Assembly: GCF_021390435.2 (NCBI RefSeq) | Contig: NZ_JAJVCN010000003.1 | Location: 186,001-250,000 of the forward strand | Reading direction: 5' to 3' | DNA from: Kibdelosporangium philippinense | GTDB taxonomy: Bacteria > Actinomycetota > Actinomycetes > Mycobacteriales > Pseudonocardiaceae | DNA length: 64,000 nt | Shown: in pieces, positions 51,696 through 60,046 of the stretch | How positions within the stretch are numbered: position 1 is the first letter of the stretch | Layout of the letters: the number at the start of each line of letters is the position of its first letter | Made by a program: the position numbers and the translations under genes | The notes under the pieces: generated by a model | The model's input: the letters and a program-made list of their open reading frames with translations, nothing else | Told to the model about the DNA's origin: nothing | The model's database searches: none

Positions 51696-52640
51696 CTAGT
51701 CGAGCAGCTGCCGTGCCTTGGCCACGTCGAGGTGCATCTGCTCGATCAGGGCATCCACGGTGTCGTAGCGTTCCATCGGCCGCAACCGCTCGATGAAGTC
51801 AAGTCCGACGCGCTGGCCGTAGAAATCCTCGTCGACATCGAGCACGAAGGCCTCGACGCGGCGTTCCCTGCCGGAGAAGGTCGGGTTGGTGCCGACCGAC
51901 ACGGCGGCCTTCATCGGCTCCCGGTTCGGGCTGCCGAGCAGCGTGAACCAGCAGGCGTAGACACCATCCGCGGGAACGGCGGTATACCTCGGCGTCGACA
52001 GGTTGGCCGTCGGGAACCCCAGTTCGTGACCACGCCGGTCCCCGCGCACCACGATGCCTTCAAGGCGGTGCGGCCGCCCGAGCGCGGCTTCGGCGGCGAC
52101 CACGTCACCGGCGTCCACACAGGCCCGGATGTACGTGGAGGAGAACGTGATCTCCCCATTCGTGGCCGAGGTGAGTAACTTCGCGCCCTCGGTGGTGAAC
52201 CCGAACCGGTGGCCGAGGCTGGTCAGCTGCTCGATGTCGCCCTGCGCCTTGTACCCGAACCGGAAGTTCTCGCCGACCACGACGGCCGAAGCGTGCAGCC
52301 GGTCGACCAGCACCTCGTGGACGAACTCGTCACCAGGCACCTTGGACAGCTCGGCGGTGAACGGCAGCACGCAGAACACGTCGACGCCCAGTTGCTCGAC
52401 CAACTCGGCCTTGCGACGAAGCGTGGTCAGCTGGGCAGGGTGACTCCCTGGCCGGACGACCTCGGACGGATGAGGATCGAACGTGACCACCACACTGGGC
52501 ACATCCCGCTGGTGAGCCAGCTCAACGGCTCGCTGGATCAGACTCTGGTGGCCCCGGTGCACACCATCGAACACGCCGATGGTGGCAACGCATCGCCCCC
52601 AGCCGCCCGGAATATGTTCCAACCCGCGCCATCGCTGCAC
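51696..52640 (-). CDS. ribF: Bifunctional riboflavin kinase / FAD synthetase
   Basis: The 314-residue enzyme makes FMN and then FAD. The N-terminal FAD synthetase shows GVFDGVHRGHQSLIQRA and VVVGENFRFGYKAQGD, with the family signature in the ISSTYIR-like FSSTYIRACVDAGDV region. The C-terminal flavokinase has GDRRGHELGFPTANL. Next gene is truB, 29 bases upstream on the same strand, the conserved truB-ribF pair. Confidence 0.96.
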   Translation of the reverse strand: MQRWRGLEHIPGGWGRCVATIGVFDGVHRGHQSLIQRAVELAHQRDVPSVVVTFDPHPSEVVRPGSHPAQLTTLRRKAELVEQLGVDVFCVLPFTAELSKVPGDEFVHEVLVDRLHASAVVVGENFRFGYKAQGDIEQLTSLGHRFGFTTEGAKLLTSATNGEITFSSTYIRACVDAGDVVAAEAALGRPHRLEGIVVRGDRRGHELGFPTANLSTPRYTAVPADGVYACWFTLLGSPNREPMKAAVSVGTNPTFSGRERRVEAFVLDVDEDFYGQRVGLDFIERLRPMERYDTVDALIEQMHLDVAKARQLLD

Positions 52641-52669
52641 GACCGTGAGGGTACGTGGTCCAGGGCCAT

Positions 52670-53566
52670 TTATCCCGCAGGGGCAAGCACCACTATGGGC
52701 CGCGCCACAGAACCCTCGTCGGTAGCGAGCGCGAGCACATGCCCCTCCGGATCGAACACGCCATACGTGCCCTGCACCCCAGCAGCGGGGATCCGCTGGC
52801 CGTAACGCAACGCGGCGGTCTGCCGCTCGTCCACGTCATAGCGCTTGAACGCGGTCGCGACCGAATTGTCCAAGTCGAGCGACAACCCGGGATCCTGCTC
52901 AAGCTGCTCAAGCGTGCGTGCGACACGCAGGTCGAACGGACCGACACGCGTCCGCCGTAGCGCCGCGAGGTGCCCACCTACGCCAAGATCAGCGCCTAGG
53001 TCACGCGCTAACGCGCGGACGTAGGTGCCGGACGAGCAGTCGACCATGGCATCGATCTCGACCGCGGCGTCCTCTCGCCGAATCGACAGCACGTCGAAAC
53101 GGTTGACAGTGACCGGCCGGGCCGGGATCTCGACCTGCTCGCCCTCACGAACCCGCGCGTACGCCCGTTTCCCATCGATCTTGACGGCACTGACCGAGCT
53201 CGGGACCTGCATGATGTCGCCGGTCAGCTTGGCGATCCCGGCGTGGATGGCCTCATCGGTGACGGCCGAAGCGTCCACTTCGGACAGAACCTCCCCCTCG
53301 GCGTCATCGGTGGTCGTCGCCGAGCCGAGCCGGATCGTGCCGAGGTAGACCTTGGTGTCGAGGGCGAGGTGGCCGAGCAGCTTGGTCGCCCGTTCGACCC
53401 CGAGCACGAGCACGCCGGTGGCCATCGGGTCGAGCGTGCCGGCATGGCCGACCTTGCGGGTACCGAGGATCCGGCGCACCTTGGCGACGACGTCGTGCGA
53501 CGTCATTCCCGGCGCCTTGTCGACAACAACAAGGCCGGGTGGAACAGTGGAGCGTTTCGCGGACAC
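52670..53566 (-). CDS. truB: tRNA pseudouridine(55) synthase
   Basis: The 298-residue enzyme makes pseudouridine 55 in the tRNA T-loop. Catalytic Asp46 is in HAGTLDPMATGVLVLG. GLVVVDKAPGMTSHDVV and the KKVYLG-like TKVYLGTIRLGSATTTDD are conserved. The GTG at 53566 follows GAGGA-like bases and fits the family start; the longer in-frame region upstream covers the next gene's antisense. Standard neighbour of ribF. Confidence 0.96.
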   Translation of the reverse strand: MSAKRSTVPPGLVVVDKAPGMTSHDVVAKVRRILGTRKVGHAGTLDPMATGVLVLGVERATKLLGHLALDTKVYLGTIRLGSATTTDDAEGEVLSEVDASAVTDEAIHAGIAKLTGDIMQVPSSVSAVKIDGKRAYARVREGEQVEIPARPVTVNRFDVLSIRREDAAVEIDAMVDCSSGTYVRALARDLGADLGVGGHLAALRRTRVGPFDLRVARTLEQLEQDPGLSLDLDNSVATAFKRYDVDERQTAALRYGQRIPAAGVQGTYGVFDPEGHVLALATDEGSVARPIVVLAPAG

Positions 53567-53613
53567 GGTCAGAATCCTCGCATTGGCACCCCGGGATGCG
53601 ATAAAGGTATGCC

Positions 53614-54000
53614 GTGCTTGCCGACTTGCTCGCCGAGATCGCCAGCCAGGAAGGCACGGCCGAGCCGGTCGTGCCGCTCGAGCTGTTCTTCGACGGCAAC
53701 GACGATCCCGCGTCCATCGGCTGCAACTTGTCGCCACATCCAGGGGTTTCCCGGTTCGCTTCGGTGCTGGGCTCGATCCGGTCGCAGTCTTCGGTGCATG
53801 ACGTGCTCGTCGGCATCGAAGAGGTCATGGGGCCGGACGAATGGCCGTTCAGCTGGCACGTGTACGTGGTCACGACGGCTTCGGCCGCGGAGGTGGCGGC
53901 GTGGGCGGCGGAGCTGCGGCCGGAGACACCGAGTACCGGATGGGACGCAGCGATCGAGGTCCCGTCTGATCACCACGTCGTGACGCTCTGGTGGGACTGA
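53614..54000 (+). CDS. Conserved hypothetical protein
   Basis: The 128-residue cytosolic protein reads LADLLAEIASQEGTAEPVVPLELFFDGNDDPASIGCNL, then FSWHVYVVTTASAAEVAAWAAELRPETP and VPSDHHVVTLWWD. It is acidic and has no signal peptide or membrane segment. The layout resembles small actinobacterial proteins of unknown function. GTG start divergent from truB with 47 bases between starts. Confidence 0.75.
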   Translation: MLADLLAEIASQEGTAEPVVPLELFFDGNDDPASIGCNLSPHPGVSRFASVLGSIRSQSSVHDVLVGIEEVMGPDEWPFSWHVYVVTTASAAEVAAWAAELRPETPSTGWDAAIEVPSDHHVVTLWWD

Positions 54001-54057
54001 CCCAGCGCAGCATCGCGATTCTCAACTCCTGATTTCACTGCCTACCGTCGCCAGATC

Positions 54058-54861
54058 ATGGGAACGCCGGGGCTTCCGAACTATCACGGCAGGCAATTGC
54101 TGCGCGAGCTCAAGCGGCTGCGCGAGCAGGCGGACATGACGCAGGAGGAGGCGGGAACGCGACTGCACCTGACTTTGCAGAAACTCAGCCGGATCGAGAA
54201 CGGGCAACTGCCCGGCTATCACGAACTACGGGCGATGCTCCGGCTCTACGGGCTGCCGCCCGAGGACTGGAACCCACGCCTCGAACTGTGGGAACTGGCG
54301 AAGAAACGAGGCTGGTGGCGCGATCTGGGCCTCAAGGACGGCAGTTACGTCTGCATGGAAAACGAGGCCGCGCGGGCGGTCGAGTTCTCGCTGGGCCTGC
54401 TGCCAGCCCTTGTGCAGACCGAGCGGTACGCGCGGGCGAGCTTGCAGCACGTCAGCGACGCCGAAGCCGCTGTCACGGTCCGGATCAGGCGTCAACGCAG
54501 GCTGTTCTCGGACGAGAAGCCGTTGGTGCTGCACGCCTTGATCCACGAACCCGCCGTGCAGCAGGGCGTCGACCGGGAACAGCTTGTTCACCTGGTCGAA
54601 CGCGCCCAATTGCCCAACGTGACGTTGCAGATCGTGCCGCAGTCGGCCGGTTTGCACGGCGGGTTGGAGGGATCGATGACGCTGCTGGAATTCCCGGACC
54701 CGGACGAACCGGACATCGTGTGCACGGAGACGGTCCTCGGTCTGGCTCAGTCCCAGGACCGAGACACGGTGGTGGCGGCACGTCACCGCCTTGACCAGTT
54801 GGTCTCTCTTGCGCTGACGCCGGAGGATTCACTGGACACCATCAAGGCCCTGATCTGGTGA
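54058..54861 (+). CDS. Scr1-type XRE regulator (HTH + DUF5753)
   Basis: The 267-residue protein has an N-terminal XRE HTH (LKRLREQADMTQEEAGTRLHLTLQKLSRIENGQ) and a C-terminal DUF5753 domain (YVCMENEAARAVEFSLGLLPALVQTERYARA ... VRIRRQRRLFS ... PNVTLQIVPQSAGLHGGLEGSMTLLEFPDP). Such genes are usually followed by a DUF397 small protein; none is seen here, the next gene being a convergent MFS exporter 3 bases away. Developmental or antitoxin-like role is family knowledge. Confidence 0.92.
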   Translation: MGTPGLPNYHGRQLLRELKRLREQADMTQEEAGTRLHLTLQKLSRIENGQLPGYHELRAMLRLYGLPPEDWNPRLELWELAKKRGWWRDLGLKDGSYVCMENEAARAVEFSLGLLPALVQTERYARASLQHVSDAEAAVTVRIRRQRRLFSDEKPLVLHALIHEPAVQQGVDREQLVHLVERAQLPNVTLQIVPQSAGLHGGLEGSMTLLEFPDPDEPDIVCTETVLGLAQSQDRDTVVAARHRLDQLVSLALTPEDSLDTIKALIW

Positions 54862-54864
54862 ACC

Positions 54865-56145
54865 TCAGGCGCTGAGGGACACCGTGTCCCATCGGCGCTG
54901 CCTGATCCGCACGGGCACGTCCTCACCGCGTGCCTGCGCGGCGAACACCTCGGCTCTGGCGCGCAGCCACCAGACGGCTGTGCGCCAGATGCCGAGCGCC
55001 ATCAACGCACCTGGCACGAGCAACGCATAGGTGTACGAGTCGGTGATGTCCAAAACGACGCCGATGCCTAGCGCGGCGACGGTTGCCGCGAGGAATCCGC
55101 CAACATTGACCACGCCGCTCGCCGTGCCCACGCGAGTCAGGGGGTTGTAGTCACGAGCGATCGTGAAACCGATGGCCGACAACGGCAACCCGAGCGCGAT
55201 GACACCGAACACGACACCGAGCAGCACCGGAGGAAACGGACTGATCAACAGCACAGCCCATAGGCCGAGCCCGACGACGTGGTACCCGGCAATAAGGAAC
55301 ATCCGTAATTCCGGACGGCGACCGATCACCGCGCCGATGAGCGGCCCGCTCGTGATCGTCACGATCACCATCACGCCAAGCACCGAACTCGCCGCAGGCT
55401 CGGAAAGCCCATGTGCGGTAACGAGATACGGAAATCCCCACAGCAACGCCAGCACGGCAGGAAACTGCATGGTCGCGAAGTGCACCCAGAAACCCAGCCG
55501 GGTCCCCGGAGTACGCCACGTATCACGCACATTCCGAGCCACCACACGGAACTTCATCAATTCGCCGCGCGGCGCCGGGCCGTCTGGCGTGTCCTTCAAG
55601 CGGGACGCGACCAGCGCGTACCCGGCCGTCGCCAACCCGGTGATCAGGAAAGTCGTTGTCCAGCCCGCGTTGTGCAGTAGCAACGTCAACGGCACGGTCG
55701 CGGCCAAGTTGCCCAGGCCACCCAGCGCCGCGGTCACCGAAACCACCAGCGAGTACTGGCGCGCCGAGAAGTGCGCGGATGCCACGCGCAGCAGGCTGAT
55801 GAACGTCATCGCGTCGCCGAAACCCAGCACCGCGCGGGCAATCAGACCAAGTGGATACGAGGTCGCGAGCGCGAACAACACCTGCCCGGCACCCATCAGC
55901 AACGCCGCCGTGACAAGCACCTTACGTGGGCCGAACCGGTCGACCAGGAGCCCTGTCGGCACCTGCATCGCCGCGTACACAAGCAGTTGCAGCACGGTGA
56001 ACGTGCCGAGCGCGGCCGGTCCGACGCCGAACCGTTCCGTCGCTTCAAGACTGGCCACCGCGAGCGAACCGCGATGGAAGACCGCCGCCATGTAGACGAC
56101 CACTGCCGTTCCCCAGATCACCCACGCCTTGGTGGCGGCGCGCAC
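54865..56145 (-). CDS. MFS transporter
   Basis: The 426-residue membrane protein has twelve predicted helices. FGPRKVLVTAALLMGAGQVLF (MFS motif A region), GFGDAMTFISLLRVASAHFSARQYSL and a central loop of basic character fit an MFS efflux or uptake protein of the NNP/UhpC-like group. GTG 56145 follows GGAAGGAG by 5 bases; the longer frame from 56178 lacks that. Substrate unknown. Confidence 0.9.
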   Translation of the reverse strand: MRAATKAWVIWGTAVVVYMAAVFHRGSLAVASLEATERFGVGPAALGTFTVLQLLVYAAMQVPTGLLVDRFGPRKVLVTAALLMGAGQVLFALATSYPLGLIARAVLGFGDAMTFISLLRVASAHFSARQYSLVVSVTAALGGLGNLAATVPLTLLLHNAGWTTTFLITGLATAGYALVASRLKDTPDGPAPRGELMKFRVVARNVRDTWRTPGTRLGFWVHFATMQFPAVLALLWGFPYLVTAHGLSEPAASSVLGVMVIVTITSGPLIGAVIGRRPELRMFLIAGYHVVGLGLWAVLLISPFPPVLLGVVFGVIALGLPLSAIGFTIARDYNPLTRVGTASGVVNVGGFLAATVAALGIGVVLDITDSYTYALLVPGALMALGIWRTAVWWLRARAEVFAAQARGEDVPVRIRQRRWDTVSLSA

Positions 56146-56183
56146 AAGGACTCCTTCCAGATCAATTAGATAGCCCACCTATG

Positions 56184-57482
56184 CTAACGAACTGCCCCCA
56201 CCACAGCCCACCTTCCGGAACGCGCGCGAAGCAAAACGGCAATGAGCCTGATCACCATGAACGCGGCCAGTCCGGTCCAGATCCCGGCCAGTCCCCAGCC
56301 GAAGAACAGCGACGCCCAGATGAACGGCAGGAAGCCGACAATCGCCGCCACCAACGTGGCATTACGCATGAACGCGGCGTCGCCCGCGCCGAGCAACACG
56401 CCATCAAGCGCGAACACCACACCAGCAATCGGTTGCAGCGCCACAAAGAACCACCACGCATTCGGGATTTCAGCCAGCACGGACGCGTCCGGCGTGAACA
56501 CCCTCGGCAAAACCCCGGCCAATGCGGCGAAAAGCACACCAAGCAAGCAACCGAAGATCAACCCGTACCCAGTCACCTGCCACGCGACCTTGTGCGCCTG
56601 ACGTTCGTCCCCAGCGCCCAACGCCTCCCCCACCAGGGACTGCGCCGCGATCGCCAGTGAATCAAGGACAAGCGCCAGAAAAGTCCACAGCTGCAACACG
56701 ACTTGATGTGCACCAACCGCGGCGGTCGACGTATGCGCGGCAACCGTGGTCGCCGACACGAAGCACGCCTGGAACGCCAGGCTGCGCACGACCAGGTCAC
56801 GCCCCAGCCCCAGTTGCGCCCGCATCTTGCCGAACTCCGGCTTGACCGAGACCTTCTCGACGAGCAGCGCGCGCACGAACATCGTTGCCGAGATCACCTG
56901 GGCGGCAACGTTCGCGATCGCCGAGCCCTCCAACCCCCAGTCGGCGACGTACACCAGAATCGGGCACGACACCGCGGACAAAGCATTGCCCGCCAACACA
57001 TAGCGCAACGGGCGCACGGTGTCCTGAACACCACGCATCCACCCATTGCCCGCCATTGTGATCAAGATGAACGGCACACCCAGCAAGGCGATCCGCAGCC
57101 AGCTGACCGCCGCGTCGGCGACTTCCGGCGAGCCGGACAGCAACTCCGCGACGGGCCTGGCCAGCGATTGTCCCGCGACGATCAGCACGAGGCCCATGAA
57201 GATGGCCAGCCACGTCGCCTGCACGCCTTCGGCAACCGCGTCAGCGCGCCTGCCCGCGCCGTGTAACCGGGCGACGCGCGCGGTTGTGCCGTACGACAGG
57301 AAGGTCATCTGGGTCGAGACCTGCGCGAGCATGATGCCCGCGACCGACAGTCCCGCTAGCGGAATCGCGCCGAGATGACCGACCACAGCGGTGTCGACCA
57401 GCAGGTAGAGCGGCTCGGCCGCGAGCACGCCCAGCGCCGGGACGGCAAGCGAGAGCAAGCGCCGAAGCGGCGTCACGAGCAT
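56184..57482 (-). CDS. MATE-family efflux protein (DinF-like)
   Basis: The 433-residue MATE exporter has twelve helices in two halves (LLSLAVPALGVLAAEPLYLLVDTAVVGHLGAIPLAGLSVA; SLAIAAQSLVGEALGAGDERQAHKVAWQVT). It is the DinF-type member next to nrnA, as in mycobacteria. ATG 57482 follows CAGGGGG. The MFS gene follows in the same direction after 38 bases. It is divergent from the CGNR regulator. Substrate unknown. Confidence 0.92.
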   Translation of the reverse strand: MLVTPLRRLLSLAVPALGVLAAEPLYLLVDTAVVGHLGAIPLAGLSVAGIMLAQVSTQMTFLSYGTTARVARLHGAGRRADAVAEGVQATWLAIFMGLVLIVAGQSLARPVAELLSGSPEVADAAVSWLRIALLGVPFILITMAGNGWMRGVQDTVRPLRYVLAGNALSAVSCPILVYVADWGLEGSAIANVAAQVISATMFVRALLVEKVSVKPEFGKMRAQLGLGRDLVVRSLAFQACFVSATTVAAHTSTAAVGAHQVVLQLWTFLALVLDSLAIAAQSLVGEALGAGDERQAHKVAWQVTGYGLIFGCLLGVLFAALAGVLPRVFTPDASVLAEIPNAWWFFVALQPIAGVVFALDGVLLGAGDAAFMRNATLVAAIVGFLPFIWASLFFGWGLAGIWTGLAAFMVIRLIAVLLRARSGRWAVVGAVR

Positions 57483-57543
57483 CCCCCTGGGTAAGGTGTG
57501 TAATCCAGTTAGACCCCTGACAGGGTAAATGTAAGGACCGCTC

Positions 57544-58080
57544 GTGGACAATGCCGATTACTTGGACGTGGCTGTGAGATTGGCCAACGCCGCCCTGGTG
57601 GACGTTTCCGCACTTCAGGAGGCATTGCACGAGGAACCGTGGTGGGCGGCCCGAGTCACCTCAGACGACCTGGTCGCCCTTCGGCCGGTCACCCAAGGCC
57701 TGCGTACCGCCCTCGCCGCAGCGGTCGCGGAGGACACCCCTGGCGTCCGTTCAGCTGTAAACGCGCTGCTAGAGGCCTATCCCCTGCGCCCACGGCTGTC
57801 GGCGGGTCACGACGCCGAACCGAACTGGCACATCCACGTCGCAGACCCGGATCAGCCGCCAGCCACCGAGGTTGCCGCCGCGGCCGCGTGGGGAATCGCG
57901 CACGGAATCGTGCGCTACGGCCTGTCCCGCTGGGGCCAGTGCGCCGACGCGAACTGCGAGAACTACTTCCTGGACACCTCGACGAACCGCGCGAAGCGAT
58001 ACTGCTCGGCGCGCTGCGCCAACCGCGTGCACGTCGCGGCACACCGCTCGCGGCAACGCTCGACTGGCGCCGTTCACTGA
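57544..58080 (+). CDS. ABATE-type CGNR zinc-finger regulator
   Basis: The 178-residue protein has a putative stress-sensing ABATE domain (residues 5-110: VAVRLANAALVDVSALQEALHEEPWWAARVTSDDLVAL) and a C-terminal zinc finger: C138-ish CADANCENYFLDTSTNRAKRYC and CANRVHVAAHRSR. The family CGNR signature reads CANR here. GTG start after AAGGA. It precedes nrnA by 30 bases. It is divergent from the MATE exporter, which it may control. Confidence 0.85.
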   Translation: MDNADYLDVAVRLANAALVDVSALQEALHEEPWWAARVTSDDLVALRPVTQGLRTALAAAVAEDTPGVRSAVNALLEAYPLRPRLSAGHDAEPNWHIHVADPDQPPATEVAAAAAWGIAHGIVRYGLSRWGQCADANCENYFLDTSTNRAKRYCSARCANRVHVAAHRSRQRSTGAVH

Positions 58081-58110
58081 TCTTGATCGGAACGCCTTAC
58101 GCTACAAGGT

Positions 58111-59082
58111 GTGAGTGATCTCGACGGCGCCATCGAACTGTTGCAAGCGGCCACCGACGTAACGCTGCTTGCCCACGTCAACCCGGACGCGGACGCGCTC
58201 GGCAGCGCACTGGGCCTAGGCCTGGCACTACACCGGCGCGGAGCGACCGTGCGGGTGTCTTTCGGTTCGCCCGACAGCGTGCCGGAATCGTTGCTCCCCT
58301 TGGACTACGCAGGCTTGCTCGTGCCTGCGGCCGAGGTCCCCGAATCCTCACCCCTGCTGATCGCGCTCGACACGGGCAGCGTCGCGCGGCTCGGCAAGCT
58401 CGGCGACCGCGTCGCCAACACGATCGCCGCAGGTGGAAACGTTCTCGTCGTCGATCACCACGCGTCGAACACGTTCTACGGCACGCACCACGTAGTCAAC
58501 GAGCACGCCGTCGCGACGGCGGCATTGGTCGCCGATCTGCTGGACGCCCTGAACGTCGAACTCGACGCAGAACTGGCTTCTTGCGTGTACGCGGGCCTCG
58601 TCACAGACTCGGGATCATTCCGCCGCGCCACTCCGGAAACCCACCGGCTGGCCGCACGCTTGCTGGAAGCTGGCGTCGACCCGGACAAGACAGCACGCTC
58701 TTTGATGGAAGCCCATCCTTTCGCTTTCCTGCCAATGCTTTCGCACGTCCTCGGCCGAGCCAAGCTGGACAAGTCGGCCGCTGGTGGTCGGGGCGTCGTG
58801 TACACGTACGTGACTCTGGCGGACGCGGCCGACGTCCGCGCCGAAGAAGTCGAGTCCGTTGTGGACATCGTGCGGACAACGCAAGAAGCCGAAGTCGCCG
58901 TGGTGTTCAAGGAGATCGAGCCGTTGTCATGGTCGGTCTCGTTGCGCTCGGTGTCCGAAGTGGACGTCCAGGAAGTCGCGGTCGCGCTTGGTGGCGGCGG
59001 GCACCGGCGAGCGGCCGGATATGTGGCCGAAGGCCCGGTCGAGCTGTTGATCGAGACCCTGCTGGCTACACTGTCCCGCTGA
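58111..59082 (+). CDS. nrnA: DHH-family nanoRNase / pAp phosphatase
   Basis: The 323-residue enzyme degrades 2-5-mers of RNA and dephosphorylates 3'-phosphoadenosine 5'-phosphate. LLAHVNPDADALGS (residues 19-32) and VVDHHASNTFYG (DHH at 115-117) are the metal sites; VTDSGSFRRATPETH and the DHHA1 end ALGGGGHRRAAGY complete the fold. GTG start. Its end overlaps the convergent esterase gene by 17 bases. Location next to dinF is conserved. Confidence 0.93.
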   Translation: MSDLDGAIELLQAATDVTLLAHVNPDADALGSALGLGLALHRRGATVRVSFGSPDSVPESLLPLDYAGLLVPAAEVPESSPLLIALDTGSVARLGKLGDRVANTIAAGGNVLVVDHHASNTFYGTHHVVNEHAVATAALVADLLDALNVELDAELASCVYAGLVTDSGSFRRATPETHRLAARLLEAGVDPDKTARSLMEAHPFAFLPMLSHVLGRAKLDKSAAGGRGVVYTYVTLADAADVRAEEVESVVDIVRTTQEAEVAVVFKEIEPLSWSVSLRSVSEVDVQEVAVALGGGGHRRAAGYVAEGPVELLIETLLATLSR

Positions 59083-59881
59083 TCCGCTCGCCGACGAACG
59101 TCAGAACCTCGGGCATGATCCCCGCCCAGTATTCCTCGGTGTGGGCGCCCGGGGTGATGACGGACTTGGCCGGTTTCGCATTGTTGATCAGGGCTTTGGT
59201 GACCGTGATGAACGGATCGCTCGCACCACACCAGATTCCGACCGGCATGCCGACAATGTCGTTGGCATGCCTGAGCGGTTCGTTGGCCTCCCAGTGCGCC
59301 TGGTCGGCGAAAACCCGCTTGGACTTGGCCGTCGGCCAGTCCCGGAACAACGCCGGACTGATGGCGACAACAGCTTTGAGGTCTTTGCGAGCCCGTGCGA
59401 ACCGCAACGCCCCGAAGCCGCCCATGGAGATACCGAAAGCAGCCTGGATCGGCCCGAGTTCCTCAAGCAGCATCTTCTGCGGATTGTCACCGGGTTTCCC
59501 GTCCACCCAGTAGGTATCCCCGCCGTCGACAGCGACGACCGCGAACGGCTGCGCTTTTCGGGCGGCTTCGGTGAGAAACCTCTGGACGCCCAGCCTGACC
59601 ATCCAGGCCGCGTCAGCCCCACGACCGTGTAATGCAAGGCATTTCGGCAGGTCATCGGGATCATGGCCGTCCGGCGCCATCGTGATCATCGTGACTTCAC
59701 GGCCCCGGGCCTTCGAAGCGAACTTCGCGGTGACAACGGATTCCGCGACCAGCGGGCTTGAGCTCGACGGCGGTCTTTCGGCTGTGTTTCGGGGCGTGTT
59801 CTCAGGCGGGTTTTCGGCCGTGCACGCACCGACTGCCAGGCCGGTCGCGCCCAGGATCATCGTCCGTCTAGTCAGCCCCAC
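59066..59881 (-). CDS. Exported esterase-like lipoprotein
   Basis: The 271-residue protein has a twin-arginine-like start (TRRTMILGATG) and lipobox AVGAC (Cys20), so it is probably a membrane-anchored lipoprotein. The rest is an Esterase (PF00756)-like fold: LALHGRGADAAW, VDGGDTYWVDG, GISMGGFGALRFAR (nucleophile Ser), GAHTEEYWAG (His). A Thr/Pro/Asn-rich linker follows the lipobox. GTG start has GGAGG only one base upstream, so the start is not certain. Mycolyltransferase-like relatives exist, but its substrate is unknown. Confidence 0.85.
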   Translation of the reverse strand: MGLTRRTMILGATGLAVGACTAENPPENTPRNTAERPPSSSSPLVAESVVTAKFASKARGREVTMITMAPDGHDPDDLPKCLALHGRGADAAWMVRLGVQRFLTEAARKAQPFAVVAVDGGDTYWVDGKPGDNPQKMLLEELGPIQAAFGISMGGFGALRFARARKDLKAVVAISPALFRDWPTAKSKRVFADQAHWEANEPLRHANDIVGMPVGIWCGASDPFITVTKALINNAKPAKSVITPGAHTEEYWAGIMPEVLTFVGERISGTV

Positions 59882-59937
59882 GCCTCCAAGCTACCCGCGG
59901 CTCTCAAGGAACGTCTTGAGGTCGGAAAGCAACTCCC

Positions 59938-59983
59938 CTCGTGAGTGGTTACGCCGGTTCTAACCGGCGTAACCACTCACGAG
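59938..59983. repeat. Palindromic element, copy 6 of 6, between divergent genes
   Basis: Perfect 22-base arms (CTCGTGAGTGGTTA plus CGCCGGTT) around central CT. It lies 57 bases from the start of the minus-strand esterase gene and 63 bases from the start of the plus-strand helicase gene, so it ends neither of them. No T-run follows. Confidence 0.9.
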
Positions 59984-60046
59984 GGCTGACCTGGGGTGAC
60001 GCGGGGGTCGACCAGAACTGTCGGTGGGGCCCGCTAGCTTGTAGTC

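Noticed and set aside
10322..59983. CRISPR array or integron repeats
   Set aside because: The palindrome copies are kilobases apart with genes between them, so there is no spacer array; none was seen elsewhere.
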